From the NCBI RefSeq assembly GCF_024519315.1, contig NZ_JANIIC010000005.1, positions 62,001 through 126,000 of the forward strand: a DNA stretch of 64,000 nucleotides. Reading direction: 5' to 3'. Below are positions 54,405 to 62,818 of this stretch, piece by piece (position 1 is the first letter of the stretch; every line of letters starts with the position of its first letter). The notes beneath the pieces are model-generated. The model did not search any database, had not been told where the DNA came from, and worked only from the letters and a program-made list of their open reading frames with translations. The position numbers and the translations under genes were made by a program. Source of the stretch: Streptomyces malaysiensis subsp. samsunensis (GTDB lineage Bacteria > Actinomycetota > Actinomycetes > Streptomycetales > Streptomycetaceae).

Positions 54405-54944
54405 GTGAGTGAGCGAACCGGCAGGATACGTTCCCCCCGCGCCTATGCCCTCACCTCGGGGGTACTCACCGGAACGATCGCGCTGTACATCACGCTTGTC
54501 GCCTTCGGCAACATCACCGACTTCGACACCAATCAGCAGTTCGTACGGCATGTCCTGGCGATGGACACCACATTCAAGGACAACGATCTGATGTGGCGGG
54601 CGATCGAGTCCACCACGCTCCAGGACACCGCCTACATCGCCATCATCGTCTGGGAGAGCGTCGCCGCGCTCGTCCTCCTCGCCGCGACGGCCATGTGGTG
54701 CGCGGGGCTGCGCGGGGGCAGGGTTCGCCGTGCCCGGCAGGCCAGCACCTTGGGGCTCGTGATGCTGATGGTGCTGTTCGGTGCCGGGTTCATCGCCATC
54801 GGCGGCGAATGGTTCGCCATGTGGCAGTCGAAGGCGTGGAACGGGCTGGAGGCCGCCACTCGCGTCTTCATAATCTCCGGGGTCGTCCTGCTGCTCATTC
54901 ATCTGCTCTCGGACGAGCGCACCGACCCCGGCGCCACGGACTGA
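54405..54944 (+). CDS. DUF2165 family membrane protein
   Basis: A 179-residue integral membrane protein with four hydrophobic helices (YALTSGVLTGTIALYITLVAF, ESVAALVLLAATAMWCAGL, LGLVMLMVLFGAGFIAIGGEW, VFIISGVVLLLIHLL). Family motifs are NITDFDTNQQFVRHVLAMD and GGEWFAMWQS, both DUF2165 hallmarks. GTG start with GGGAGG... upstream. Function unknown. Confidence 0.88.
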   Translation: MSERTGRIRSPRAYALTSGVLTGTIALYITLVAFGNITDFDTNQQFVRHVLAMDTTFKDNDLMWRAIESTTLQDTAYIAIIVWESVAALVLLAATAMWCAGLRGGRVRRARQASTLGLVMLMVLFGAGFIAIGGEWFAMWQSKAWNGLEAATRVFIISGVVLLLIHLLSDERTDPGATD

Positions 54945-55060
54945 CCGAGCCGGATCGACCGAGCGGGATCGCCGAGCCGGATCGACCGAGCGGGCTCCGC
55001 TCAGCGGACAGCGACGATCTCGCCGCTGGAGGGCGACCGCCCCCTCGTTGACGCGGACTC

Positions 55061-55118
55061 TTGACAGTGACCTGCGCCACCTCTAGCGTCCGCAGCACCG
55101 CTCTGTGAGAGCGCTCTC
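55061..55118 (+). promoter_or_regulatory. sigma-70-type promoter with an overlapping LacI-like operator
   Basis: TTGACA (55061-55066), 17-bp spacer, TAGCGT (55084-55089). Just past the expected start point lies GAGAGCGCTCTC (55107-55118), a perfect 12-bp palindrome. It resembles LacI-family sites such as the CebR box TGGGAGCGCTCCCA. Its position would block transcription of the DUF1996 gene. Confidence 0.65.
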
Positions 55119-55195
55119 TGAACCGCCCCGCGTGACCACACCGCAGGGCTCTCCCGCTCTTTTCGCTCTTCCGTGTGCGCACGGAAAGGAGAGTC

Positions 55196-56146
55196 ATGTC
55201 ACGTACACCCCCGCGCTTCCCGCCCTTACGGCGTGTACTCGGCCACTGGCGAGGGCCGGGTGTCATCCTCGCCGCCGTCGGTCTCATCCTGTCCATGCTG
55301 TCCACCGGCTCGGCCAGCGCCCGTGCCGATCTGCGCGCCAACGACAAGACCGGCGGGTCATCGAGCGCGCCGAGCGTCAAGGCACCGGTGCGGGTGGCCG
55401 AGTTCGTGGCCGAGTGCCCGTTCACCCACCGGCTGCCGGACGACCCGATCGTGTTCCCGGGGCTCCCCGGCGCGTCCCATATGCACAGCTTCTTCGGCAA
55501 CGACTCGACCAACGCACACACCGATCTGGCCGCCCTGAAGAAGGGCCGGACCAGCTGCAACCCGATCGCCGACCTGTCGTCGTACTGGACTCCCACCCTT
55601 TACGACAACGGCAAAGAGGTCGAGCCCACCGGCACCACCTTCTACTACCTCGGTGAAGGTGTGCGCGACGATGTGATCGCGAACATCAAGCCGCTGCCCG
55701 CGGGGCTGCGGATCGTGGCGGGCAACGCCAAGGCCACCGGGGTCGACGACCCCTCGTCCATCTCGCGGTGGTCCTGCCTGCACCACGGAGAGGTCAACCC
55801 CTCCAAGGACTTCGTGAACTGCCCGTCCGGCTCGATGCTGGAGTCCTACCTCGACTTCCCCCAGTGCTGGAACGGGAAGGACCTGGACTCCCCCGACCAC
55901 AAGAGCCACATGGCCTACCCGGTCGGTGGCCAGTGCCCGGCGACCCACCCGGTCGCCGTGCCGAAGCTGCGCCAGGTGCTGCGCTACCCGGTCAGCGGCG
56001 ACCCCTCGCGGTTCAAGCTGGCATCAGGTGGCGGATTCACCATGCACGGTGACTTCTTCAACGCCTGGCCCGAGGACGAGATGGCCCGGCGGGTGCGTGA
56101 CTGCATCAACCCGATCATCAAGTGCGGCGCCGACGGCCGTCCTTGA
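55196..56146 (+). CDS. secreted DUF1996 protein
   Basis: A 316-residue protein. The signal or anchor is VILAAVGLILSMLSTGSASA, and the DUF1996 domain covers about 75-290: EFVAECPFTHRLPDDPIVFP, GASHMHSFFGND, SSYWTPTLYD, WSCLHHGE, GSMLESYLDFPQCWNGKDLD, and MHGDFFNAW at the end. Conserved His, Asp and Cys residues suggest metal binding. DUF1996 appears alone or with cellulose-binding modules in actinobacteria and fungi, but its activity is unknown. ATG at 55196 has AAAGGAGAG upstream. Regulation by a LacI-type repressor is inferred from the promoter. Confidence 0.9.
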   Translation: MSRTPPRFPPLRRVLGHWRGPGVILAAVGLILSMLSTGSASARADLRANDKTGGSSSAPSVKAPVRVAEFVAECPFTHRLPDDPIVFPGLPGASHMHSFFGNDSTNAHTDLAALKKGRTSCNPIADLSSYWTPTLYDNGKEVEPTGTTFYYLGEGVRDDVIANIKPLPAGLRIVAGNAKATGVDDPSSISRWSCLHHGEVNPSKDFVNCPSGSMLESYLDFPQCWNGKDLDSPDHKSHMAYPVGGQCPATHPVAVPKLRQVLRYPVSGDPSRFKLASGGGFTMHGDFFNAWPEDEMARRVRDCINPIIKCGADGRP

Positions 56147-56286
56147 CCGAGAGGGCCCGTCCCTGACCCGGGCGGCCGTCCCTGACGCAGCAGGAGAGCG
56201 TACGAACCGGCGGGGCGATCCCGTCCTGCCGGTGGGCGGAGCCCCGTCACCGGGGGCTCCGCCCCTCACGGACGAGGGGAGTCGAG

Positions 56287-56925
56287 ATGACAGCGGCAGC
56301 CGTCACACGGCGCGTGGCGTCCGTAGCGGTGCTGCTCGCCGCCGCCACGCTGCTCACCACGGGATGCGGCGGCGACGGCGGTGGCGGGAAACCAACGGGC
56401 GAGGGGCGGTCGACGTCGGCCGCGCGGAAGGCCGCCACCCGGCCCCCGGACGGACAGGCGACATCGGGGACCTTCAACTCCAGCGATATCGGCTGGATCC
56501 AGCTGATGATCGCGATGGACGACCAAGCGGCACTCCTACTGGGCCTGGTCCCGGACCACTCCTCCGACGCCGAGGTGGAGAAGTGGGCGAAACCGGTGGC
56601 CGCCGGCTACCGGCGCGAACTCGTCCAGCTGCGAGAGCTGCTCTCCCGGGCGGGCGTGCCCGACACCAACCCGCACCATGGCCACGATATGCCCGGCATG
56701 GTGACCGAGGAGGAACTGCGCACCATTGAGGGAACGAAGGACGCCGCCTTCGACGCCCTCTTCCTCGCGGCGATGCGCGAACACCTCGACCAGGCGGCGA
56801 AGATCGCCCACTCCGAGCGCTCGGCGGGCACCGACCCGGCCACCAAGAAGCTGGCCGCGAGCGTGGAGAAGACCTCGCTCACCTGGCGCGCCCGCCTCCC
56901 CGAGGCGACGTCCGGCCGACCGTAG
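56287..56925 (+). CDS. DUF305-family lipoprotein
   Basis: A 212-residue protein. Lipobox LLTTGC ends the signal peptide. The DUF305 domain (about 60-205) is a ferritin-like four-helix bundle: DIGWIQLMIAMDDQAALLL, the His-rich loop NPHHGHDMPGMVTEEEL, DALFLAAMREHLDQAAKIA. The usual 'FxxxMxxHHxxAxxMA' helix is altered here (M-D-D-Q-A-A), so two metal ligands seem missing. The loop histidines remain. Possibly copper or metal related. ATG at 56287 follows GAGGGGAG. Confidence 0.85.
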   Translation: MTAAAVTRRVASVAVLLAAATLLTTGCGGDGGGGKPTGEGRSTSAARKAATRPPDGQATSGTFNSSDIGWIQLMIAMDDQAALLLGLVPDHSSDAEVEKWAKPVAAGYRRELVQLRELLSRAGVPDTNPHHGHDMPGMVTEEELRTIEGTKDAAFDALFLAAMREHLDQAAKIAHSERSAGTDPATKKLAASVEKTSLTWRARLPEATSGRP

Positions 56926-57010
56926 CGCGGCGCCACGCCGGGCTGAGGGCGGCTGTCCGGTGGAGGACGGCCGTCTGGCGGACGGCGGCCGTCGGACCGA
57001 CGATCGGCCG

Positions 57011-58885
57011 TCAGACCGGCGGCAGCGCGGTGGCGGCCGACGCGGCGAGATCGGTGGCCAGTTCGCAGGGCCGGTCCTTGGCGCCCGCCCCCTTGATGAC
57101 GAGGGCCACCCGCTCGGTCCCCTTCACCCGGTCCAGGCCGGTGTAGTCACGGTGGACCACCTCGACACGGCAGGTGCCCGGACCCTCGCTCTCCGGCAGC
57201 ACGATCGCCTGGTGGTCACCGAGCCTGGTGGACCGGGAGTTCTTCTCATGCGGCAGATCGCCCTGGTCGAACCGCAAGTCCACCTCGAACTCCCTGGTGG
57301 TGCTCTTCCACTGGCACTCCCAGCGGCCGAATCCGACGTCCGGGTCCCCGGCGTCGATACCGGGCACCTTCTCCAGCGCCTTGACATCGAGCAACGTACA
57401 TGCGTCCAGATGCGCCAGCGAACTGGACGGAAAGCCGGGGGAACGCCGGGGGACCTCACCGCGGTTGAGCACCTTGACCGCGAGCCCCGTGGCACGGTCG
57501 GCGGTGTCGCACAGCGGCTCCTTGAGCTCATCGGGCTGTCTGGCGGCCGCGGTGACCCGAAGGCTGTTGCCATGGGCGGCGGTCACCGCCACGGCCCGTT
57601 CGCACGCGTCGTCCTCGGCCGCGCGCTCCACGACGGTGACCCTGCCCCTGGTCTTCCTCGCCACGCCCTCCGGCAGCGGATCGGCGTCGAGCTCCACCCT
57701 GACGTCCACGACCTCCTCGCTCCGCTCCCTCAGCAGGACGTCGCACCGGTTGAAGTTGCCGTAGTCGCGGTCCAGTTCGGCCTCGCCGTACCGGTCGAAC
57801 ACGGTGGCGTTCAGCAAGGAGCAGGGGTCGGCCGTACGGGGGTCGCCGATGAAGGCGGCGCTGGTCGGCTTGTTCGGCTTGTTCGGCGCCGGATTGGCTT
57901 GGTCGCCGTCGTCGCCCAGGCTCATCACGATGAACGGAACGGAGATGGCCAGAGCCGTCACGGCAGCGGCACCGACCATGAGTAACGGGCGGCGTCCGAC
58001 GAGGGGCGCCATCGTGCGCGTCCGGCCTCCCGCCGGGACCTCACCGTATCCAAAGGTGGCCGTATAGGGCGTGGTCGACGGGGTCAGCGGGAGGGTGGGG
58101 AACCGGTCCGGCGATCCCGCGATGTCCGTGAGGACGCCGAGCACCTCCGCCGCGGTGGGCCGGGCTCCGGGGTCGCGCTGGAGCATCGCCGTGACCACCC
58201 CGCCGAGCGGGCCGACCTGGGGGGCGATGGTCTCCAGCCGGACCGCGCGCCCGGGGCCGCGCAGCGGCGCGGTCCCTGTCACCAGCCAGTGCAGCGTGGC
58301 CCCGAGGGAGAACACATCGGACGCGCGCTCGGGTGCGCCCCGGAACGCCTCGGGGGCGGCGAAGAACGGGGTGAGGCTCACCGGTCCGTTGGGGGTGATC
58401 GTCTCGCTGCCGTCCACCCGGTACGCGGCGCCGAAGTCGGTCAGCTTGGCCACTCGGTCATGTGTGATCACGATATTGCCGGGCTTGACGTCGCAGTGCA
58501 CGATGCCCTTGTGGTGCAGGGCCGCCAGCGCGCCCGCGATCTGCGCGCCGATATGCGCCGCGAGCTCCGGGGCCATCTTGACCGGGACGTCCAGACTGCC
58601 CCCGGTCACATGCTCCATCACCAGCCAGAACGTGGCCTTCCTGCCCTTGCCCGCGCGGACGGCGTCGTAGAGAGTGACCACGTTCGGGTGGCTGAACTTC
58701 GCCAGAGCGCGGGCCTCGGCCAGCAACTCGTCGAAGTCGGCCTGGCCGTTGTTCTCGAGCAGGGCCCGTTTGAGGACGACGGACCGGCCCAGCTCGGTGT
58801 CGACGGCGAACCAGACCGCGCCTCTCCCTCCCTCGACAGGCCCCTTTGTGAGCCGGTACTTGCCCACCTTCTCCCCCCGTCGCAC
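57011..58885 (-). CDS. membrane Ser/Thr protein kinase with duplicated extracellular DUF3558-like domain
   Basis: A 624-residue protein. The kinase domain covers 10-265 (ATP lysine K39 in VVLKRA, catalytic H130-C-D132-V-K-P-G-N, D150-F-G) with GSETITPNGPVSLTPFFAAPEA as activation region. A single membrane helix lies around residue 300 (LLMVGAAAVTALAISVPFIV). The outside part has two similar halves, each starting D-x-C-x-L-L and containing a second Cys (DPCSLLNATVFDRYG; DACTLLDVKALEKVPG). This resembles DUF3558-type lipoprotein domains and differs from PASTA kinases. HCD instead of HRD in the catalytic loop is a known non-RD variant. GTG start at 58885. Confidence 0.88.
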   Translation of the reverse strand: MRRGEKVGKYRLTKGPVEGGRGAVWFAVDTELGRSVVLKRALLENNGQADFDELLAEARALAKFSHPNVVTLYDAVRAGKGRKATFWLVMEHVTGGSLDVPVKMAPELAAHIGAQIAGALAALHHKGIVHCDVKPGNIVITHDRVAKLTDFGAAYRVDGSETITPNGPVSLTPFFAAPEAFRGAPERASDVFSLGATLHWLVTGTAPLRGPGRAVRLETIAPQVGPLGGVVTAMLQRDPGARPTAAEVLGVLTDIAGSPDRFPTLPLTPSTTPYTATFGYGEVPAGGRTRTMAPLVGRRPLLMVGAAAVTALAISVPFIVMSLGDDGDQANPAPNKPNKPTSAAFIGDPRTADPCSLLNATVFDRYGEAELDRDYGNFNRCDVLLRERSEEVVDVRVELDADPLPEGVARKTRGRVTVVERAAEDDACERAVAVTAAHGNSLRVTAAARQPDELKEPLCDTADRATGLAVKVLNRGEVPRRSPGFPSSSLAHLDACTLLDVKALEKVPGIDAGDPDVGFGRWECQWKSTTREFEVDLRFDQGDLPHEKNSRSTRLGDHQAIVLPESEGPGTCRVEVVHRDYTGLDRVKGTERVALVIKGAGAKDRPCELATDLAASAATALPPV

Positions 58886-59094
58886 GGCGACACTCCCCTC
58901 GTACGAGTCCAGAACACCTGCCGTTACCGGGCACGCGGATCGAACTTACTGCGTACACGGAGGGACACGTACTGTTCGCGGCGTTCGTGAGGGCTGCAAG
59001 AGGCGCGGCGGATGCGCGCGGCGCGGCGGACCTGGCCGGTTGAGAAGGGAATTCACCCACCACTCCAGAAATCTTCACCTTTGTGGAGGTTACG

Positions 59095-59136
59095 GCGGTG
59101 CCGGGCCTCCGCTACGGGCGGGGGGCCCGGCACCGC
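59095..59136 (-). terminator. terminator of the alginate-lyase-like gene
   Basis: GCGGTGCCGGGCC (59095-59107) pairs perfectly with GGCCCGGCACCGC (59124-59136), 13 bp with a 16-base loop. It begins 14 bp after the gene's stop on the minus strand. Confidence 0.7.
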
Positions 59137-59149
59137 GCTCCTCCCCCGG

Positions 59150-59932
59150 CTAGGAGTGGGTGACCTTGATGCCGGATATATGGACCTCGCCGTAGTTGTC
59201 AGCGTCGCACGGGTCCGAGTTGCCGCAGTTGGCCTGGGTGTAGGCCCCTGCCTTGAAGTAGTTGCTGTCGTCGTCGTGGGAGATCGTGGTCTCGCGCTCC
59301 CCGTTGTAGTAGACGTCGATCTTCCCGTCCCGCACCACGAACTTGGCCTCGAACTCGGTGCCCAGCTCGTAGTCGTCGGTGACGAGGTGGTGGTGGGTGT
59401 CGTCCCCGTCGGTGATGTAGAGCTTGCCGCCTTCGAGGCGGAAGACGGTGACATCGTCGTCCCCGCCGTGGATCTGGGCACCGACGAGATGCGGCTTGTC
59501 CTCGGGGAGCGCCGTGAACGCCTCGGTGACCACGAGGGTGTGGGTGCCCTCATCGGTCGACCAACTGGCCTCCTCCTCCCCATCGTCGGTCATCTCGCGC
59601 AGTTCGGCGCGCGGGTAGCTGGAGCCCCCGGTCGTCACACCGTCGACGGCGGCGCGGAACCGGACCGCCCGACAGTCGTCGTCGGCCTGGAACCAGGGTT
59701 TGGCGGAGAAGGTGGCGAGCTCGGGCTGGGTGATCTCGGTCGGGTCCTCGTCGTCGCCGGTGGGCAGGGTCACCTTCCAGTTGGTGAGGTCGAGGACATC
59801 GGCGGGGTACTCGCACGGGGCCGCCGTGGTGGTGGCGTCGCGGGCGGGGATACCGGCCTGCGCCGGGAGCACGAGGGCCGTCGAGGCGGCCGCGGTGATG
59901 CCCGCGAGAACGACGATGCGCATGCACCTCAT
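59150..59932 (-). CDS. secreted polysaccharide lyase family 7 (alginate-lyase-like)
   Basis: A 260-residue protein. The signal peptide is VVLAGITAAASTALVLPAQA, followed by a jelly-roll domain with PL7 signatures: LTNWKVTLPTG, SYPRAELREM (catalytic Arg), VGAQIHGGDDD (catalytic Gln/His), NYFKAGAYTQAN (catalytic Tyr, with Lys). All are conserved, so active beta-elimination of a uronate polymer is likely. Alginate is the usual substrate, though some members prefer glucuronan. ATG at 59932 with GGAAGGAAC upstream. A second ATG three codons later is possible. Confidence 0.92.
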   Translation of the reverse strand: MRCMRIVVLAGITAAASTALVLPAQAGIPARDATTTAAPCEYPADVLDLTNWKVTLPTGDDEDPTEITQPELATFSAKPWFQADDDCRAVRFRAAVDGVTTGGSSYPRAELREMTDDGEEEASWSTDEGTHTLVVTEAFTALPEDKPHLVGAQIHGGDDDVTVFRLEGGKLYITDGDDTHHHLVTDDYELGTEFEAKFVVRDGKIDVYYNGERETTISHDDDSNYFKAGAYTQANCGNSDPCDADNYGEVHISGIKVTHS

Positions 59933-60168
59933 GGGTGTTCCTTCCGGTCCGGAGCGGTGGAGTGACGGGTGGGGCCGCTTCCCATCGTTCGCCGCCGCTT
60001 CCGGGACGGGTCCCGAAGACGGGCCGTCTTCCGGGTGCGGGCCGGGACCCCTCCCGGAAACCTCCCGCTATACCCGGAAGTGTCGCCGGATGAGCGATGT
60101 CATCACAGCGGATCTCCGACCCGCGCCATCCGGTCCCGGAAAAGCGACAATCGGAAGGAACGTCAGCC

Positions 60169-60561
60169 ATGAGCATGCGCAAGACCTTTCTCGGAACCCT
60201 CGCCGCGGCAGGACTCGCCGGAGCCCTGCTCACCGCGGTGACCCCGACCGCGGCTCAGGCCGCCGAAGGCTGCAACACCAGCAACGCCAGGACGGTCGCG
60301 AACGCCTCGACCCACTCCCGCGGCATCGAGCTCCGGTACAACGGAGCGTGTGCATGGGGCAGGATCTTCGGCTCACCGGGCGATCTGGTGTGGGTGGACC
60401 GCAGCTTCGACGGCGGCCGGACCTGGGAGCAGCTCAGCGTCACGAAGATCAACACAGGTGGCAGCAACTTCACCGACGCGTTCAACAACCGGGGCAACCT
60501 CATGCGGGCCTGCGGCAAGGCCGGCAATTTCCCCGAGGTCGCCTGCACCACCTGGTGGTGA
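60169..60561 (+). CDS. small secreted DUF2690-like protein
   Basis: A 130-residue protein with a Sec signal (TFLGTLAAAGLAGALLTAVT, cleavage after AQA). The mature part resembles DUF2690: ARTVANASTHSRGIELRYNG, ACAWGRIFG, WVDRSFDGGRTWEQLS. Four cysteines (GCNTS, GACAWG, RACGKAG, VACTTW) suggest two disulfides. ATG at 60169 follows GGAAGGA. An earlier in-frame ATG at 60097 would hide the signal peptide. Function unknown. Confidence 0.82.
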   Translation: MSMRKTFLGTLAAAGLAGALLTAVTPTAAQAAEGCNTSNARTVANASTHSRGIELRYNGACAWGRIFGSPGDLVWVDRSFDGGRTWEQLSVTKINTGGSNFTDAFNNRGNLMRACGKAGNFPEVACTTWW

Positions 60562-60586
60562 CCTGACGTGGTGAGCTGACCCCGGT

Positions 60587-60622
60587 GGTCCGTGGTGCCC
60601 GCTGGATCGGGCACCGCGGACC
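60587..60622. terminator. bidirectional terminator between convergent genes
   Basis: GGTCCGTGGTGCCCG (60587-60601) pairs with CGGGCACCGCGGACC (60608-60622). The stem is 15 bp with one G-T pair and the loop is 6 bases. It lies between the DUF2690-like stop (60561) and the FHA gene stop (60629). Confidence 0.75.
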
Positions 60623-60628
60623 CTGTGG

Positions 60629-61435
60629 CTACCCCTCGGGCGCCGGACCGGGATCGGGGTCGGGCCAGAGGGCGTCGTCCTCGATCAGCTCCAGATCGGG
60701 CGGTACGAGCGTCGTGGACTCCACCAACCCCTTGAGCAGGTTGTGCAGCAGACCGTTGTCGGCCGGGCGGCCCTGCGACTTGTCGTGCATCAGCGGGTGC
60801 CTGAAGCCGGTGTTGTGCAGCCGGCGCCGTACGGCCTCGATCCGGTACTCGATCTTGCGCTCGTTCCAGCCGGCGCCCGGACGGAGATAGCCGAGCTGCC
60901 TGGCCGCCATGGCGTACGTCAGGGGCCGTGGATCCTCCTCGTACAGCAGATACCGCTGGCCGAGGACGACCAGCAGCAGCCGTTCGTCGTCCTCGAGCGG
61001 CCAGATCTCCGGCCGCAGGGTCTCGGCGCGCCGCCGCGACACCGGCCCCTGGTCGTCGTGGCCCGCCACATACAGCTCGACCAGGTGCTCACGGTAGCCG
61101 GAGCCCTTGACGAACAGCGGGGTGTAGCCGGTGTCGAGCGGGATCGGCTCGGTGCTGAGATGCATCATCCGGCCGCGCGGCAGCCGCACGAGCTGCCGCC
61201 CGGTGTTCCGCAGCCACCACTGCCCCTGACGGTAGGTCAGCTCACCGTGCCGCCGGCTCACCCGCAGGTCGTCCACGCCCACGCCCAGATCCACGTCCGG
61301 CTTCTCCCCGCGCCCGAAGCGGACCGTCAGCCCCGGCCGGGGCGGGGCGCTGAGGTCACCGGTCACGGTACGGGCGTGCAGCGTGCCGGGGGTGCTGGGC
61401 GCGACTCCGCGCGCGAGGCTGGCGGAGAGGGGCAT
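60629..61435 (-). CDS. FHA-domain protein
   Basis: A 268-residue protein. The FHA domain (about 35-110) shows LTVRFGRGEKPDVDLGV, DDLRVSRRHGELTY (phosphothreonine-binding R, S/H), NTGRQLVRL. The second half is helical (PLTYAMAARQLGYLRPGAGW, WNERKIEYRIEAVRRRLHNTGF) and may be a winged-helix-like module. This type is common in Streptomyces near Ser/Thr kinases and could read phosphorylation by the neighbouring kinase. ATG at 61435. An ORF extension to 61594 has no homology. Confidence 0.85.
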   Translation of the reverse strand: MPLSASLARGVAPSTPGTLHARTVTGDLSAPPRPGLTVRFGRGEKPDVDLGVGVDDLRVSRRHGELTYRQGQWWLRNTGRQLVRLPRGRMMHLSTEPIPLDTGYTPLFVKGSGYREHLVELYVAGHDDQGPVSRRRAETLRPEIWPLEDDERLLLVVLGQRYLLYEEDPRPLTYAMAARQLGYLRPGAGWNERKIEYRIEAVRRRLHNTGFRHPLMHDKSQGRPADNGLLHNLLKGLVESTTLVPPDLELIEDDALWPDPDPGPAPEG

Positions 61436-61559
61436 CGGGGTCTCCTCGGTTCGGCGGATGCTCGGCAGGTGCGCAGACACGCCCACCAGGGTCCATGCCC
61501 TCCGCCGGGACCCGTCCCAAAGCGAGCCCGCGGCCGGAGTACGCGGTGCGCGCCATCGG

Positions 61560-62336
61560 TCAGTTGACGTCGAGCTCGATCCGGCCCAGCTCACCCAGGT
61601 CGGCGATCAGGTGGTCACCGGCGCTGATGGCCGTCGGGGCGCACAGGGTGCCGCTCAGGACGATGTCCCCGGCCTCCAGTCGCCTGCCGCCGCGCAGCAG
61701 GTGCCGGGCCAGCCACGCGACCGCCTCTGCGGGGTCGCCCATGACGGCGGCCGCGCTTCCCGGCACCGTTGTGGAGCCGATCGTCAGTGTGGCGGTGAGC
61801 CGCGACAGATCCCCCGACGCCGACAGCGCGAGCGCGGACCCCAGCACCGCACGCGCGGCGTTGGTGTTGTCGGCGACGAGCATGGGGAGGCCACGCGGAC
61901 CGCCGTGCCACCTGCTGTCGACGATCTCGAAGGCCGGTGCGACGGTGGCGGTGGCATCGCGGACGTCCTGCGCGGTCACATCCGGGCCGGGCAGCGCCTC
62001 GCCCAGGGTGAACGCGACCTCCACCTCCGCCAGCGGGTTGAACAGCCCGGCCGTGGCGAGGGGTTCGCCGTGCTCGAGCAGCCTGCCGGCGAGCAGGTGG
62101 CCGGCGGAGGGCTCATCGGCGCCGAAGGTGTCCCGCGCGGGCTGTGACGTCAGGCCGATCTTGTAGCCGATCGCCCGTTCCCCGGCCGCGATCGCCAGGT
62201 CGCGGGTCGCGCTCTCCACGGCGTAGGCCAGCTCGAGGTCATCGAGCCGATCGGCCGCGGCGGGGTCCACCGCGTCGGCTCCGTTGCCGGCTTCCCACAG
62301 GCGCCGCGCCAGTTCTGCGATCAGGTCCTTCTGCAT
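61560..62336 (-). CDS. 2-keto-4-pentenoate hydratase/oxaloacetate-decarboxylase-like fumarylacetoacetase-fold protein
   Basis: A 258-residue FAH-superfamily protein: RAIGYKIGLTSQPARDTFG, EPSAGHLLAGRLL, LAEVEVAFTLGEALPGPDV (metal-binding Glu residues), VAPAFEIVDSR, and GDIVLSGTLCAPTAI. These are the signatures of hydratases acting on 2-hydroxypenta-2,4-dienoate in meta-cleavage pathways, or of 4-oxalocrotonate decarboxylases. The ATG overlaps the stop of a truncated alcohol dehydrogenase gene by 4 bp, so both belonged to one operon. Confidence 0.88.
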   Translation of the reverse strand: MQKDLIAELARRLWEAGNGADAVDPAAADRLDDLELAYAVESATRDLAIAAGERAIGYKIGLTSQPARDTFGADEPSAGHLLAGRLLEHGEPLATAGLFNPLAEVEVAFTLGEALPGPDVTAQDVRDATATVAPAFEIVDSRWHGGPRGLPMLVADNTNAARAVLGSALALSASGDLSRLTATLTIGSTTVPGSAAAVMGDPAEAVAWLARHLLRGGRRLEAGDIVLSGTLCAPTAISAGDHLIADLGELGRIELDVN

Positions 62337-62599
62337 CAGTCTCTCCTTGCCCGCGGGCGGCCGCTCGCCGCCCCGTCGGGGATGATCACCGCACGGCCGG
62401 TGGCACCCCGCGACAGCGCGGCGTAAGCCTCGTTGATCGCCGACAGTTCGTACCGTTCGCCGAGCAGCTTGTGAAGCGGCAGGCGGCCGGTCTTGAACAG
62501 ATCGACGAGCTTGGGGATGTCGACCGGTGTGTTGGCCGAGCCGTAGAGACTACCGATCAGCCGCTTCTCCTGCTGCGCCAAGGGGCGGCCGAACCGCTC
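62336..62599 (-). pseudogene. C-terminal fragment of a zinc-type alcohol dehydrogenase
   Basis: About 88 codons read PLAQQEKRLIGSLYGSANTP, VDLFKTGRLPLHKLLGERYE and AINEAYAALSRGATGRAVII, the C-terminal end of medium-chain Zn-dependent alcohol dehydrogenases. The catalytic and cofactor domains are absent. The sequence continues near 62600 as the C-terminus of a metallo-beta-lactamase-fold protein on the plus strand. Divergent parents, both lacking their 5' halves. Confidence 0.78.
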
Positions 62600-62818
62600 G
62601 CCGCCCCGGAGACCGCCATTGTCAACGACCTGTCCGCCTGGTATGGCTCGGTGGAGAAGATCCGCGGCATCGCCGAGCGGTCGGACGCCACCGTCGTCTT
62701 CGGTCATGACGCCCAGCGGCCGCGCTCGATGCGGCTCGCCCCCAACGGCTTCCACACCCAACGGCTTCTGCACCCGATCGTGCGGCCCCGTCCGATCCCT
62801 CAGGAGGGATGCGTATGA
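62600..62818 (+). pseudogene. C-terminal fragment of a metallo-beta-lactamase-fold hydrolase (lactonase type)
   Basis: The frame ending at 62818 reads PETAIVNDLSAWYGSVEKIR, GIAERSDATVVFGHD, the last metal-binding segment (G-H-D) of N-acyl homoserine lactonase-like enzymes. It ends with an ATGA overlap to the alcohol dehydrogenase downstream. The HxHxDH N-terminal motif is gone. It was probably the first gene of a plus-strand operon before truncation. Confidence 0.72.
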
